Of a stretch of 64,000 bases of DNA, positions 52,441-64,000 are shown piece after piece. Below the pieces are notes generated by a model. The model made no database searches and was not told the DNA's origin. It worked only from the letters and a program-made list of their open reading frames with translations. The translations under genes were made by a program, and so were the position numbers. This stretch comes from Rhopalosiphum padi. Its lineage: Eukaryota; Arthropoda; Insecta; Hemiptera; Aphididae. Numbering within the stretch: position 1 is the first letter of the stretch; each line of letters begins with the position of its first letter. The stretch covers positions 24,096,652-24,160,651 of the forward strand of contig NC_083597.1 of NCBI RefSeq assembly GCF_020882245.1, in the 5' to 3' direction.

Positions 52441-52454
52441 ATTTGGCGCCAAAT
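52441..52454. promoter_or_regulatory. E2F-like palindrome upstream of TPR
   Basis: The perfect 14-bp palindrome atttggcgccaaat contains the canonical E2F/DP core TTTGGCGC on both strands. It lies about 430 bp upstream of the TPR start codon in the less AT-rich promoter stretch. It is a sequence match only. Confidence 0.4.
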
Positions 52455-52868
52455 GATGGGTCATGTTGTCACTAGCAGCGCTAGTAAACAGTTATTAACA
52501 TTTTTCCTACTTCCGACTCGGCACGAAGATCACATTTTCTTATCCGCGATTGGCCGTTGTTGTTCTACCGTATTTTATACATTGTAAATTGTATTTGTAA
52601 TCAGTTTTCATTTTCTATGGAGTATGAACCGAGTTGTCAATATTTAACTGTCAACTATTTACTATTTTTCAATATGCTATAAACGTGCTGGTGTACGTGG
52701 TGTATGACATCGACGACATCCATACCGCAGTACCGCGAAAGCAAACCTAGTCGTTAAACAGTTTAAAGAATATTTTAAAATTGTATTCATGCATTATTGT
52801 TTGAAGTTAGCGATACTCAACTAGTGTTTATAATACGTTAGATTAGTTTAGGGTCGGTAGTTCGATAC

Positions 52869-55800
52869 ATGTTCACCATGAACGTAGCTAGTCTAGTGAA
52901 CTCTATTTTGGCAGACGATGGCTATAATGGACTGTCTGATGACACCAAAAGCAAGTTCGAGCAGTATTTACGCAACCCTTCTACAAGTCGCAATGAAATT
53001 GGGACAAATACTGCATGTGGTAAGTATCTATTTTAGATTTGTTGTTAGTCTAATAGAAAAGATAATATTGAGTTCACATCTGATTTGTGAACCAGAAACC
53101 AGAAATCAACCGGAAATCGATTTTGATTTGCTCAACAACAGTACTAGTATTCGAGAAGCTAAGTTTTTGGAATTACAAAAAGAAATTGAGGCAGTTAATG
53201 AACAGTTCAAAAATACATTGAAACAAAAACATGATTTAATGTTACACAATGATTCACTGTTAAAGAATTTACATGAAGCTGAAATAAAGTAAGATATCAC
53301 AAAAATCCTGCTAGAAGTTTTGTTTTAATTATTTTTTATTTTGGTTTCTAGGGAGAGATTGACTAAAACAGACGATGGCTTATTACAACTAAAAATTAAT
53401 GCCTTAAATGAAAATTTATTAAAATGCACAAATAAATTCTCAAGTCTTCATTCAAAGTATCATAAGGAAATAAATGAATTAAAACCCGATTTAGATGAAA
53501 AAAAAGCAGAGGTAAAATAAACACATTTTTAGAATTTTAATATGTTTTATTATAGTTTTTAAGATTATATGTAATTTATTATTTATATGTTTAAGGTTTT
53601 GAAGTTAAAGAATGATGTAAATTTATTACAAATAAAATCTAAAAATCAAGAAGATACTATAAATATAATGAAACGAGAAATTGAAGATTTAAACCATATA
53701 CATACAAATGAAGTGGAACAAATTAAAAAAGAGTTAACTAATAATCAATGTTTATTGAATCATTATAAGGGTAATATTTTTATATTAAAGCCAAATACTT
53801 TTAACTTTATATGTTATTTATTTTTTAGAATGTTATGAAAAAGAACTAGAACAAACAAAAAAACTAACAACTGATATATTAGATAATAGAGACTATGTGA
53901 GTACATTAACATCATCTTTAAATGATACTGAAAAAAAATTCTCAACGCTATCAAATGATCATCAACAATACAAAGTTGCTTCTGAGCATACAATACATGT
54001 TTTAAGAAACAAGTTAAATGCTTCAGAAGAAATTGTTAAACAGTTACTTCCTGGTAATTTTTTTTTATTTATCATTAATTAAATTTTCTAAAATTAAAAA
54101 TTTAGATTATAATTTATTTTCTTAGATATTATTAAATCTACATTAAATAATTTGGTAATCTAGTCGTATGCAGTCTACTGCACACTTGCCGTCTACTACA
54201 CATATTTCTATACGTTAGGTTAGGTACAAAAAAATTATATTCAGTATAGAAAAAATTATCATTATTTTTATTATTTACATTTAGTACAATATAATTTTAT
54301 GTCTCTTAAAAAGTATTCAAATGTATTATCTGTATTATTTTTTAAACGCCACCATTGTTCTGCTAATTACGAGGGGAGCAGTGATGATGATGTACCATGC
54401 ATTTTTTTTATAATTCAAAGTTTTAAACTTCCCCACAAACTTTCTATGCATTGTGTGTGCGCACCACTGGTGGGATTGACAACAAATTGGGAATGGTTTA
54501 CAGTTTAATGAATGTACCCTTTAGTTTCTATTGCCTTGTTTACCAGCCATTCGTCTGACTGAGTGTATTTCTGTACCAATTTCAATTTCATTTTGAATGA
54601 TTCCATGTAATGTTTGTCTGTCTTTCTTTTCTACAACAAAGTATCTTGCCTTGATAACACAATTTTCATCTTTTTGGCACATTCCAAACACCCATGGACC
54701 AGTAAGTTTTTTTGTCATAATTTTGATTATTAAAATCGGGTTCCTCTTCGTCACTCACCTCGATTTCATCTACATTTTCAGTAGCAACATCATCCCCTAA
54801 TAATCGTCCTCTGTTATTCTTTCTTTTACCACTCATTAAAGATTCATTGACTTGAACAATAGTTTTTTTACCTTCCATTTTCCTTCTTTTTTCAAGTGCG
54901 GCTACCGGTAAGTCACGGCGTAAATTCATCCAGTCATGCACCGTATGACTTCCATGTTCCATTAATTTTACCATGGATTGAGTTCTTTGGCAACCTTTCT
55001 TAGTGCATTGTATTACGGTTTGATTTTTCCCTGTTCTTTTCGAGTATAAAATGTGGTTAGCGAACCACAGTATACACCTAGATGATTATCGCTTTTAATA
55101 AGTCCTTTTTCCTTTAAAAAAGTTATAGCATTTTCCTCTGATTGAATAATTACATTAAAATGTTTGGCTAACATAATATTTAAAGTGTATAAGAATACCA
55201 ATAATTCATGATTATATTCTTCATGAAAAGAATTATTCATCACAGTCATAAATCTTAAAAACTTGTTGATAATTTTCGAATATGCTTGGCAACAATTTTA
55301 TAATTTAAGAGAAAGTTATATTTGTTTAATATCATCCTATGAATAATATCTAGGACTAGGATAAGATGTTTATCCATTCAAAGAAAACTAATAACTGAGT
55401 AGCATTTTTCTATGCTACTGCATCACTTGAATATAGTTTTTTAATGTCAGTAACAAATCAAAAAATGTGTTATAGTGTATACCACAAAACCATATAAAAT
55501 TCATAATATTTTGATAAATTTAAAAAATTTTTTTATTGTTGAAAAGTTAGCTAATTTAGAAAATACATTTTTTACTTAATACTATTAAATATTTTTTTAT
55601 GAAATTCTTAAATTCTTAGTTAATAATGTGGAATAATAATTATTTTTTAGTTAATCCAGACAATTCAAATTATCTTATACAGAAAGGAACTACTATAACT
55701 GATGTTTATGCTATTTATAAAGAAACATGTTTAAATTTACAAGATACAACACTTGAACTTGAAGACTGCAAGAGAAACTTCAATATTTTAGAAGAAGTAA

Positions 55801-58800
55801 AGATTCTGATTCAAATCAATTTTTTTTTTATTTCAATACCTATTAAAATTTAACAAATCATATTTTTGTGTTATTGTGTATCAATTCTTTTCTAAATAAT
55901 TATAATTTTAATTCTACTACTGAATTCAAATGATATTTTTGATACATTTTTAAATAGTACTAAATACAAGTATAATATTACAGCAAATTAGGAATGCTGC
56001 ACCCGAAGTTGATAAGATGGAAAAAGATTTAATTGAATCAAATGAAAAAGTTGAACAATTATGTGATACTATTTCAAGATTGGAGTTGAAGTTGAAGAAT
56101 GTTAATATTCAATTAGAATTGTCTAATACCAAATGTGATCAGTTATCAAAAGATAATGAAAAACTTCATGGTATTGAAGACGATTTGAGCAAACAAGTAT
56201 GATTTAAAATTTGGTTTATTATTAATATATTAATGCTTCTATCTTAATTTTGTTTTTGATATTCTCAGATATGTTTCTTATTACGGAATAAGCAAAGTCA
56301 AACACGTTTTGAAAATCGTAATATTGGGAAGGATATGAGTCCCCAATCAGTATGTATTAATTAATTATAGTTATTAATATATAGGTTTATAATAAACAAT
56401 TTTTTTTAGATTATTTCAAATAATTATGTTACATTTGAAAATATACAAGGCTTACAAAATCAAAACAAAAAATTACTAGAAGTTGTTCGTTCTATTTCTA
56501 AAGCAAATGATGAACAAGATATAAAATTAATAAAAGATTTAAAGGTTGGTACTTAGTAATAAAATTAAAATTATTTTTGTTGTTGACTATAAGCGCAATT
56601 TGAGGGGAGCTTGGGGGCTAAGCCCCCTCAAAATCAGTCATACCCCCTCCCACCAAAATGTGTTGTATATATCCCCTTCCACCTTTATATATCTTAAGGA
56701 GCATACACACAGTACATACATGCAAATTATAATAGCCTCCCCAAATTTAAAACTCAAATTAAGCGTGCCTATGTTGCTGATGTGTAAACAAATTGCTTTT
56801 AATAATTTTACTTATAATAATTTATGCTATATGCACTTTTATGTAAGGTATTTATAAAATGTATGTTTTAGGATGAAATTCAGGTATTAGAAGATAAATT
56901 AGAAACACAGGCACAAATGATCAATCAACAAAAGGTTAATAATAAACTATTCTATTTCTTTAATATGAAAAATTTTTAATATAATAAATTATTACAATTA
57001 AGTATAGTAAATTACTGTGATTTATTCAAACTCTTTGTATCTTTGTAGGAAAAAATATCACAAATGGAATCTTCAGAATTAAAACCTAAATTAACTTCAC
57101 AGCTGAATAATGAGGAACAAAAAAGAGCTCGAAGTCCTGTAAGTAAAAAAAAAAATTCTTAAAAACAGTTAATACTGAATAATCTTTTTTTCTTAATTAA
57201 TGAAATATATAAATTATATTTTAGACCAAAATAACATTAGAAAATGATGAAGAATCTGTTAGATTAGAGGAAAATATAGAATATTTCTCTGTGGTTCGTG
57301 AGCTTAATGCTGCTAATTTTACAATTAAACAACTTAATGAAAAACTGGAATCTAATAGTGTAGCTCGTATGAGATTAGACCAACATGTACAAGAGTTAAA
57401 TCTTCAAATAAATGAACTACTAAACAAAATAAAAACCTCCAATATCAAACATTCTGAGGATGCAGAAAACATCGACAACTTGCATGGCAAAATATTATCT
57501 TTAGAAACAGTAAGTTACTTTTAATTTCTAAAGATATTAATGATTTAAAATAGTTATACTTATCAACAATATTTGTAAATACTAGGAAAATCAAGAAGTG
57601 AAGATTGAAATAGACAAAATAAAAAGTCAATGTAACATTTTAAAAAAAGATAATGATAGTATGTATATTTCCAACATGAATTATTCTCGTGAATTGAGAC
57701 AAAAAACAGAATTACAAAAGGAATTTGAGAAAACTTTAACCTCTCAATTAGATTCACTAATTATAAATTGGAATTTAACATTAGCATACATTGCTGAAAC
57801 CGATTATGATAAAGTCAAGTTCAAAGAGGAATATAAAAAATTGACAAAAACATTAAAGGTATTTTATTTTAGGAATTTTTATTATTTATTTTGTATTATT
57901 TATTTTAACTTAAAAAATTAAAGGATGTTAGAGACACCTTACTTCTAAAATTGGAAGCTATAGATGACTTAAGTACATTCAAAGAAATGTCTCGATCTAG
58001 AACAAATTCATTTAGCTTATGTACAGATGAACGATCTAACTTCCAGAGTGTTGTTAATAAGCTTGAACATGAAGTAAAAAATCTAAAATCAAAACTCAAC
58101 GAAAGTGGTAATTATTAGTTATTTACTCTGTACTTATAAACCCATCTACCATTTGTAACTTTTCTATCTTGAATTAACTACAGTTCCCAATTTTTTAACA
58201 TATTAATTTTTCTTATACTACATTAATCTATATTTTTCTGGGTTTGAGGTTTCCATTATACTTATTTCTATTCTGTTGCTGCTTTTATTTAATTTTCTTG
58301 CCTCCTCATTATTTGTCTTAATTGTTGTAACTTTGTTTCTCAACAAAGCCTGCTATTGGTTCTAATTCCATTATGTTGTACAGTTCTCAATTGAACCTTT
58401 TCTAAATTTTATTATATATTTATATATTTATATATTGTTTTTATTTTATTTTAGACCAATTGAAAAATCAGTTAAAATCTGAATTAAATGTGACTAAACA
58501 ACTTTACAAATCTCTAGAGGAAAATTTAAAAAAAATGAGTGAATATTCTTCACAGTTAGAAAATGAACGTGAAATAAAAAAGAAAGAATATTTAGATAAA
58601 GACCAGCAATTGAGTAATGCGTAAGTAAATAAATAAAAATTATCTACCTAACTATAGTTTTCTGTTTAAGTTTAATCTACATTTTTAATAATTCCTGAAA
58701 AATTAAGTTAAATTATTTAAATTAAATTTTTTTACTATGCTATTAAATTAAGTGCAATTAGAATCTGCCTGTTCAATCATTCTATATACTTCACAGAAAA

Positions 58801-61800
58801 TACATAAAACATTATAATGTAATCCATAAAAGTTAGTTTCTATTTATTATATTTGAATTAAAGATAATATTAAATAGTGTTGAGTTAGTTATTAGCTATG
58901 TTTAGGAAAAAAATAAGTAAAAATTGTATCTGTGATTACTAAAAAATCAATAACGTACTAAGTCAAATTATACATTAATGTTAATTTTTAAAAGCAAATA
59001 ATTTTGTATAGAATGATTGAATACTGTTGTCTGTTTAAATTTTAATCAATCATACAAAATGCTTTCTTCCCATACATCATATAAATATTTGAAAGTTGAG
59101 GTAACATCAGTTATCACATGATATGATTATACTACACACATAAATATTATTTATAGATTTTTTTTTTTATTTAATTTAATGTTGTTTATTATTTTGTTTT
59201 AGTGTGCAAGAATTAAGCGAGTTTAACTTATCTCAAAAAGATAACATCAATAAATTACAGAATCAATTGTTAGAGTATGAGATGAAACATAATAAAATTT
59301 TAGAAGAACTGGAAACAACAAAAGACCATAGTGATGAACTATTAAAAACTATTTCAAAACAAAATAATACCATATTGACACTAGAAGAAGAATTGAAAAA
59401 GTCTGTTAATGATAAAGATAGATTGGAAAAAGGCCTTAATCATAAATTAGCGCATTATAAATATAAATTAGAAGTTAGTAGTTAAAATGCATAACAATAA
59501 ACATATCATACTCATTATATTATGTTTTTGTTTATTTTCAGAGATTGGATGCATTAGAATTATTTAATACAACTAAATCTGCAGAAATAGATCATTTAAA
59601 AAATCAAAAAATTGGTATGGAAAAGTCTATTGAAGAACTAAAAGAGATGCATAATTTGCAATTAAAAAAATTAGATGATGAAATAAATTGTCTAAAAGAA
59701 ACAATTAAACGCTGGCAATTTGAAAATGAACTATTATCAGAACAATTTAAAACGATAACTTTTGAGCTGATAAACCAGGAACGAATGGTAATACAATAAA
59801 CCAAATTAAACTGTAAAAATTAAACTAATTACGTATATTTTACTTATAGAATAATAGCAAAATATCTGACAAAGATGATAGCTTTAACAACTCTTCATTA
59901 GGAACAAATAGTATTGATAAACAATTCATGAAAATGGCTAATTTGATTAATATCTTGAAAGATGAAAAAAATTCAATCATTTTAGAGTTTAATGAAACAA
60001 TTGCTGAATGCAATAAGTAATGTTTTTATCATTAATACTTAACTATTGATTTTAATGTTTTATTAATAAAATATAGATTGAAATCAGATTTACATTATAA
60101 ATCTGAAGTTATTGATGACATGCAAACCCAAATGAAAGAACTAAGACAGTTACATACATCCGGTTTAGTTATGAATAATGATCATTCAAAAATTCTAGAG
60201 AAAGTATGTATATTTTAAGTGTAATTAATAAATTTATGTTAATTTTGTATTTATTTAACTGATTAAAATAGATTTCAATTAAAATATATTATTTAATTTA
60301 ATTTTTTCATTTTTAGATAGAGCTGTGCAATCAAATAGAAGAAAAAAGTAAGATTTTAGAAGAAAAAAATTTACTATTATCCAACCAACTTAAAGAGTTA
60401 CAAGAATTAGATACAAAAAAATCTGCTGAGATTAGTGCTTTAAAAGATGATATGTTGGGAATGCAAAATGAAATTGATCAAAAAACTTCAGAGGTAATTA
60501 TTACTTTGATATAATACATATTATGTTATAATTTTTTTATATGATAACCGAAAAATGAATAACTGTTAATATTTAGTATGAGTGGATATTTTTTATAAAA
60601 GTACTAACAGCCATGACAAAGATCCTGGCACAGTTTCATATTTATACCTGAGCTACAGGCACAAACTATTAAAAGATAGATTTAGTTTACAGCCTTAATT
60701 ACTAAGTAGTTGGTAGTAATCAAAATTAGTTCGTACACTTTTTAAAAATGTTGAATATGTGAACCCTAGTTCTTATAATATCTTAGCAATTGAACTCCTT
60801 CTGTCGATTATCAGCACTCAATTTTTATCAAGCTCAACTAACCTTATCTTTTACCTTAAAAATATTTAAATCTTAATAAACCTATTTTTCTTTGAATGAA
60901 TTAAAAGCAGTTTTATTTTTTACCTAGGTTTTATCAGTAACAAAGAACTTGTCAAGGTGGAAAGAACGATCAAATGGGACTCATTCTGATGCAGAATTTA
61001 AACAACTACTAAATACATTAGAACGAGAAAAAGGAAAAATGACTACTGCTCTTGATCAATTAAAATCTATGAAATCAGATAAATCATGTCTTGAAGAATT
61101 GGTAATATACTAAATAAATTATATGCAACTAGAAAAATAGAAAAACATATTAACATCATTCTAATAATTTTACTCTGCGTGTTTAGTTAAAGAAATTAGA
61201 AACTGATCATTCAGAAGAAATAAATATTGCAAAACAAGAAATAATTAAATTAAAAACTAAAATTGTTTCTACTAATAAGGCTATGGAGACGTTTAAAAAT
61301 ATTATCAAATCATATAGACAAAAGTTATCAGATGTTGCATCAGAAATAAATAAAGTTAGTATTTTAAAGTTCTATTCATTTTATTTCTAGTTTTTGTAAT
61401 CAAACATTTCCAACCAATTATTTAGGTAAAGGTATTGGCTAGACGTTATAAACAACAAAGTGAAGAGTTGAATAATACATTAAGCACTGAAAGAAGCTCG
61501 TGGCAGAGTAAACTTGATGAACTACAGCAAGGGGGAAGTAAAATATCTTTAGATCTCGAGGAACGCAAAAAATTAATAGAACAAGGGAAACAAGAACAAA
61601 AAGCTGAATTTGAATCTATTATAAATGAACATAAAGCTAAAGTTAGTATTTACTATTTTTCATATAATAACCTAATTTTACATTATAAGAAATTAAAATG
61701 TATATATTATACTAGAAGTGGCCACCTAGTAACTCACATCTTAACTATAAAATTATTATTATTAATAAAATTTACTTAAGTAATAAATCTGGATTATGAA

Positions 61801-63832
61801 AGTTGCCACGGTACATAATATTAATCTTTGCAGATCTAGTGCAGTCATCTGTAGTTCTCAAATGTTATACCTATGTAACTAAATATCATAATTAATCATT
61901 ACTATCATACCACTGTCAGTAACTATAAATTAATATACTTTTAAATTATTAACTTTTCTTTTTTCATGTTATATTTATTTTTAATTTGTATAATCCGTAT
62001 AATTATTTTTACAATAAGCACAAATGGATGAAAGGACTTAAAGGGTTTGATTTTCTTGATTGAAGGAATTATTCAGTAATAATACTTCATGACCAGGTTG
62101 AAGTGATTAGTGCACCAGTTATGCTTTAAACGCTAACCAGAGTCACCTGAGATTGTGTGGGAAGAAATGCTTTAGATGAAGAGATTTTGGTGGAAGCATT
62201 TGTATAGTGTTTTAGTTGCATTTTTAACTATCAAGATAAGGAAGTCACTGTGGAGAGTATCATTTGATACATAAAATGGAGCTTTGGTTATCTGTCAGAG
62301 GCATTTAGACTGGAAGGTTTAGATTCTATTTATGTTTAAAACATTGGCTATTGTGGATAGATAATTTAATTTTTGTAGATGATATCAAAGAGTTGATACT
62401 GAAAAGCGTGTAATGAAGAAGGATTATATATTGTGTCTGTGTATGTGAGAAAATTTGGAAATTGATCTCTATGGAGTGGCTACCAACTAACTCCATATAG
62501 TTGGTAGTGTGTGATAATTTTAATATCTATATTTTAATTTGACTTTACCGTTCTATAAAAACAGATTTTATAATTCTATTTTTTTTTTTTTTTTAATACA
62601 ATAATGTAATTTTAAAAAAAATGTTTACATGATAATCTATCTCTTTTAAGCTGAAAGCTTGTGTTAGAGATAGAAAGTAACAGAACTTAACTAAAATTCA
62701 TGTGCATATATAGCAAATTAACAACAAAAAATGATAAACAAGAATATACAGATAACAAACAATTTAAACACAGCAATAGAAACTAAAATAAAAATATTTT
62801 TAACTTATTAGAGAGAACAACCAATTATATACTATATAATATGTCTATATTGATATTTATTTTCTCCTAGGTTCTAGAAGCTGAAGCTGGTTTAAATGCT
62901 GCAAGATCTGAGGTTAAAGATACAAAAGCTAAAAGTGAAGATAAAGAAATGCGTGCAAAACAGCTTTTACAACATGTTAGGAGTAGGATTCAAAATCTTA
63001 CAAGAGAACTTGATACTACTAAAAAACAACGTGATGGCTTAATAGCCCGATTAGATCAAGCAGAAAGTGGTAAAAGCCTATTCATTTAACTATACATTTA
63101 TAATATTTCTAAGTGATGTTATATATATATATTTTTTTTATATACTATATAAAAATAATTTTTTGTTAATGTTAGGTGGTCGAATACAGGAATTTCAAGT
63201 TCAAATATCTCGTATAGAAGCAGAAAATCGCAAACTTATTGCAGAAAAAGAACAGATCACAGCAGAAAAAGATCGCTTGTCTCATGATATACAAATGTTA
63301 AATCATAGAGTTACAGCTTTAATGAGACAATTTTCAAATCAACAAGTATGTTATATGTATATGTAAATATTATATTCTTTAATTAATTCATTTCTTTAGT
63401 TTATTTCATTTTTGTATTTATAGTTTTGGTTTTAAAAAAATGTATACAATTTTCTCATTGAGAATTTTATGCCTAATTAATGGAATCCTTTTTATCTAGG
63501 TAAAACCATCTACTAGTACTGGTCCTGATAAAGTTGCCGTTGAACCTCCAACAGCCAATATTAAACCTTTAGGACCTGCAGTTAATAAGCCACAAACTGT
63601 AAGTAATAAGTATACTTAATATTTTATCTTAAAATTTCTTTTTCTTTTTAAAATTAAATATTACTAATGCAACTTACATAAATTATTTTCAGGTACACCA
63701 GTCTGTTACAGTTAACCCATGGCGTTCTGCAGCTGCAGAAACACCATTGGCTAGTATTAAGCCCATGACAATGCAGCCTAGAAGTGTAGTAGTATTGCCT
63801 ACTAGTCAAACATCGTCCACATCAAGCCAAAG
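52869..63832 (+). CDS. Mtor: Nucleoprotein TPR/Megator, first 27 coding exons, runs off right edge
   Basis: TPR is the coiled-coil filament of the nuclear-pore basket, acting in mRNA export, chromatin organisation and mitotic checkpoint control. Exons: 52869-53019, 53096-53288, 53352-53511, 53596-53770, 53829-54053, 55651-55796, 55984-56196, 56269-56349, 56410-56544, 56872-56934, 57049-57138, 57225-57509, 57586-57858, 57924-58107, 58455-58620, 59203-59473, 59542-59787, 59850-60016, 60077-60203, 60317-60493, 60928-61101, 61187-61354, 61426-61641, 62871-63069, 63176-63345, 63500-63598, 63693-63832. Phases agree, giving about 1564 residues, nearly all heptad-rich coiled coil. TPR-specific signatures: ITDVYAIYKET, ISNNYVTFENIQGLQNQNKK, LARRYKQQSEEL, RIQEFQVQISRIEAENRKL, and after the coil EPPTANIKP and LASIKPM, as in vertebrate TPR. 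A second in-frame ATG at 52878 is an alternative start. The acidic C-terminal tail is outside the window. Confidence 0.93.
54310..55255 (-). mobile_element. Degenerate Merlin (ISXO2-like) transposon in TPR intron 5
   Basis: Opposite to TPR. From 55249 downward the minus strand encodes ENAITFLKEKGLI, then VHDWMNLRRD, then VQVNESLMSGKRKNNRGR, GPWVFGMCQK, RYFVVEKKDRQTLHGIIQ, IEIGTEIHS and, after a break, GAHTQCIESLWGSL. This is the ordered block pattern of Merlin/IS1595 DDE transposases. Frameshifts separate at least three segments and the second and third catalytic regions are damaged (NESL for DESL, HSV for HSD). Inverted repeats were not identified. Confidence 0.82.
56587..56773. mobile_element. 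187-bp hAT-like MITE in TPR intron 9
   Basis: The left end ctataagcgcaatttgaggg and the right end (ctcaaattaagcgtgcctatg read on plus) are imperfect inverted repeats with the outer catagg/cctatg form. The flanks ttgttga and ttgctga form a near-perfect 7-bp target duplication. G-run and C-run blocks flank the middle. Confidence 0.6.
61642..62870. other. Large TPR intron 23 without recognised content
   Basis: A 1229-bp intron, longer than its neighbours. About 62020-62520 is less AT-rich than usual and shows a repeated 'tggtagt' context around 62475-62505, but no transposase, RNA gene or inverted repeat could be identified. Confidence 0.4.
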
Positions 63833-63939
63833 GTATAATTTATTATTGTTCTGAAGTTTTCTTTTTAGAAAATAATTTATATTTCACTTTCTTAGTTATA
63901 TGACACTTATTAGGTGATTAAAAGCTGATATTATATTTA

Positions 63940-64000
63940 CAGGGTTGGACTAGCTCATACAGACGGCCCGGAAAATTATTTTTAAACCGGCCCCTGCTCT
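63940..64000. mobile_element. Start of a probable hAT-type element at the right edge
   Basis: The string cagggttggactagctcata, followed by 'cggcccggaaaattattttt' and 'accggcccc', has the form of a repetitive element end (cagggttggact...) and is cut off by the window. It could instead be read as a TPR exon after 'ttacag', but that frame stops after 14 codons. Confidence 0.45.

Larger units (their letters stand above)
48698..52868. other. Repeat-rich spacer between myotubularin and TPR
   Basis: No host gene is supported. Contents: a four-copy diverged repeat (49281-51288), the 976-bp inverted-repeat element at 49481-50456 inserted after copy 1, a hAT MITE at 51552-51689, and the TPR promoter region with an E2F-like palindrome at 52441. 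About 51970-52400 is AT-rich with no identified structure. Confidence 0.5.

Noticed and set aside
54299..54508. 69-codon plus-strand frame in TPR intron 5
   Set aside because: Antisense to the 3' part of the Merlin transposase remnant.
63942..63984. Possible TPR exon after 'ttacag' at 63936-63941
   Set aside because: The frame ends after 14 codons and the sequence looks like a transposon terminus, so TPR is ended at the exon closing at 63832.

Overview
The window is nuclear DNA of an insect. It is very AT-rich and has many short introns with GT/AG borders, insect-type conserved genes and many DNA-transposon remnants. Low GC, the transposon mix and a short run of TTAGG-type telomere units suggest a hemipteran, most likely an aphid; this is inference, because no marker gene was searched. 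I found no rRNA, tRNA, CRISPR array, bacterial operon or virus-like gene.

Layout. (1) 1-2057, minus: the 5' part of ELP4 (Elongator subunit 4), running off the left edge. (2) 2802-3820, plus: TFIIB, complete, divergent from ELP4 across a 744-bp shared upstream region. (3) 6617-11910, plus: UTP4/cirhin, complete in 15 exons. (4) 14609-29693, minus: a complete 37-exon PRRC2/BAT2-type gene, the nocte orthologue, about 2118 residues, with a 43-Gln tract and an 11-unit hexapeptide repeat. Its promoter is probably the GC-richer stretch near 32-33 kb. (5) 35351-36450, plus: a decayed, internally repetitive, unusually GC-rich orphan locus. (6) 41851-48697, plus: a myotubularin-type phosphoinositide 3-phosphatase (MTMR2-like), complete in 11 exons. 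(7) 52869 to the right edge, plus: the first 27 coding exons of the nuclear-basket nucleoporin TPR/Megator.

The genes are unrelated housekeeping genes (tRNA modification, Pol II initiation, ribosome biogenesis, RNA-binding/clock-related scaffold, membrane lipid turnover, nuclear pore). They do not form one pathway. The only structural hint of shared control is the head-to-head ELP4/TFIIB pair.

The accessory content is in introns and spacers. It includes a TTAA-bounded foldback MITE family present at least three times, two copies of which were hit by hAT elements with 7-8 bp target duplications. There are also two degenerate Merlin (ISXO2-type) transposases, a mariner remnant, pogo/Tigger-like remnants, a 976-bp element with about 50-bp inverted repeats, and several small hAT or Tc-like MITEs. 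I see no convincing new biological system. The least explained piece is the GC-rich repetitive orphan locus at 35.3-36.5 kb.
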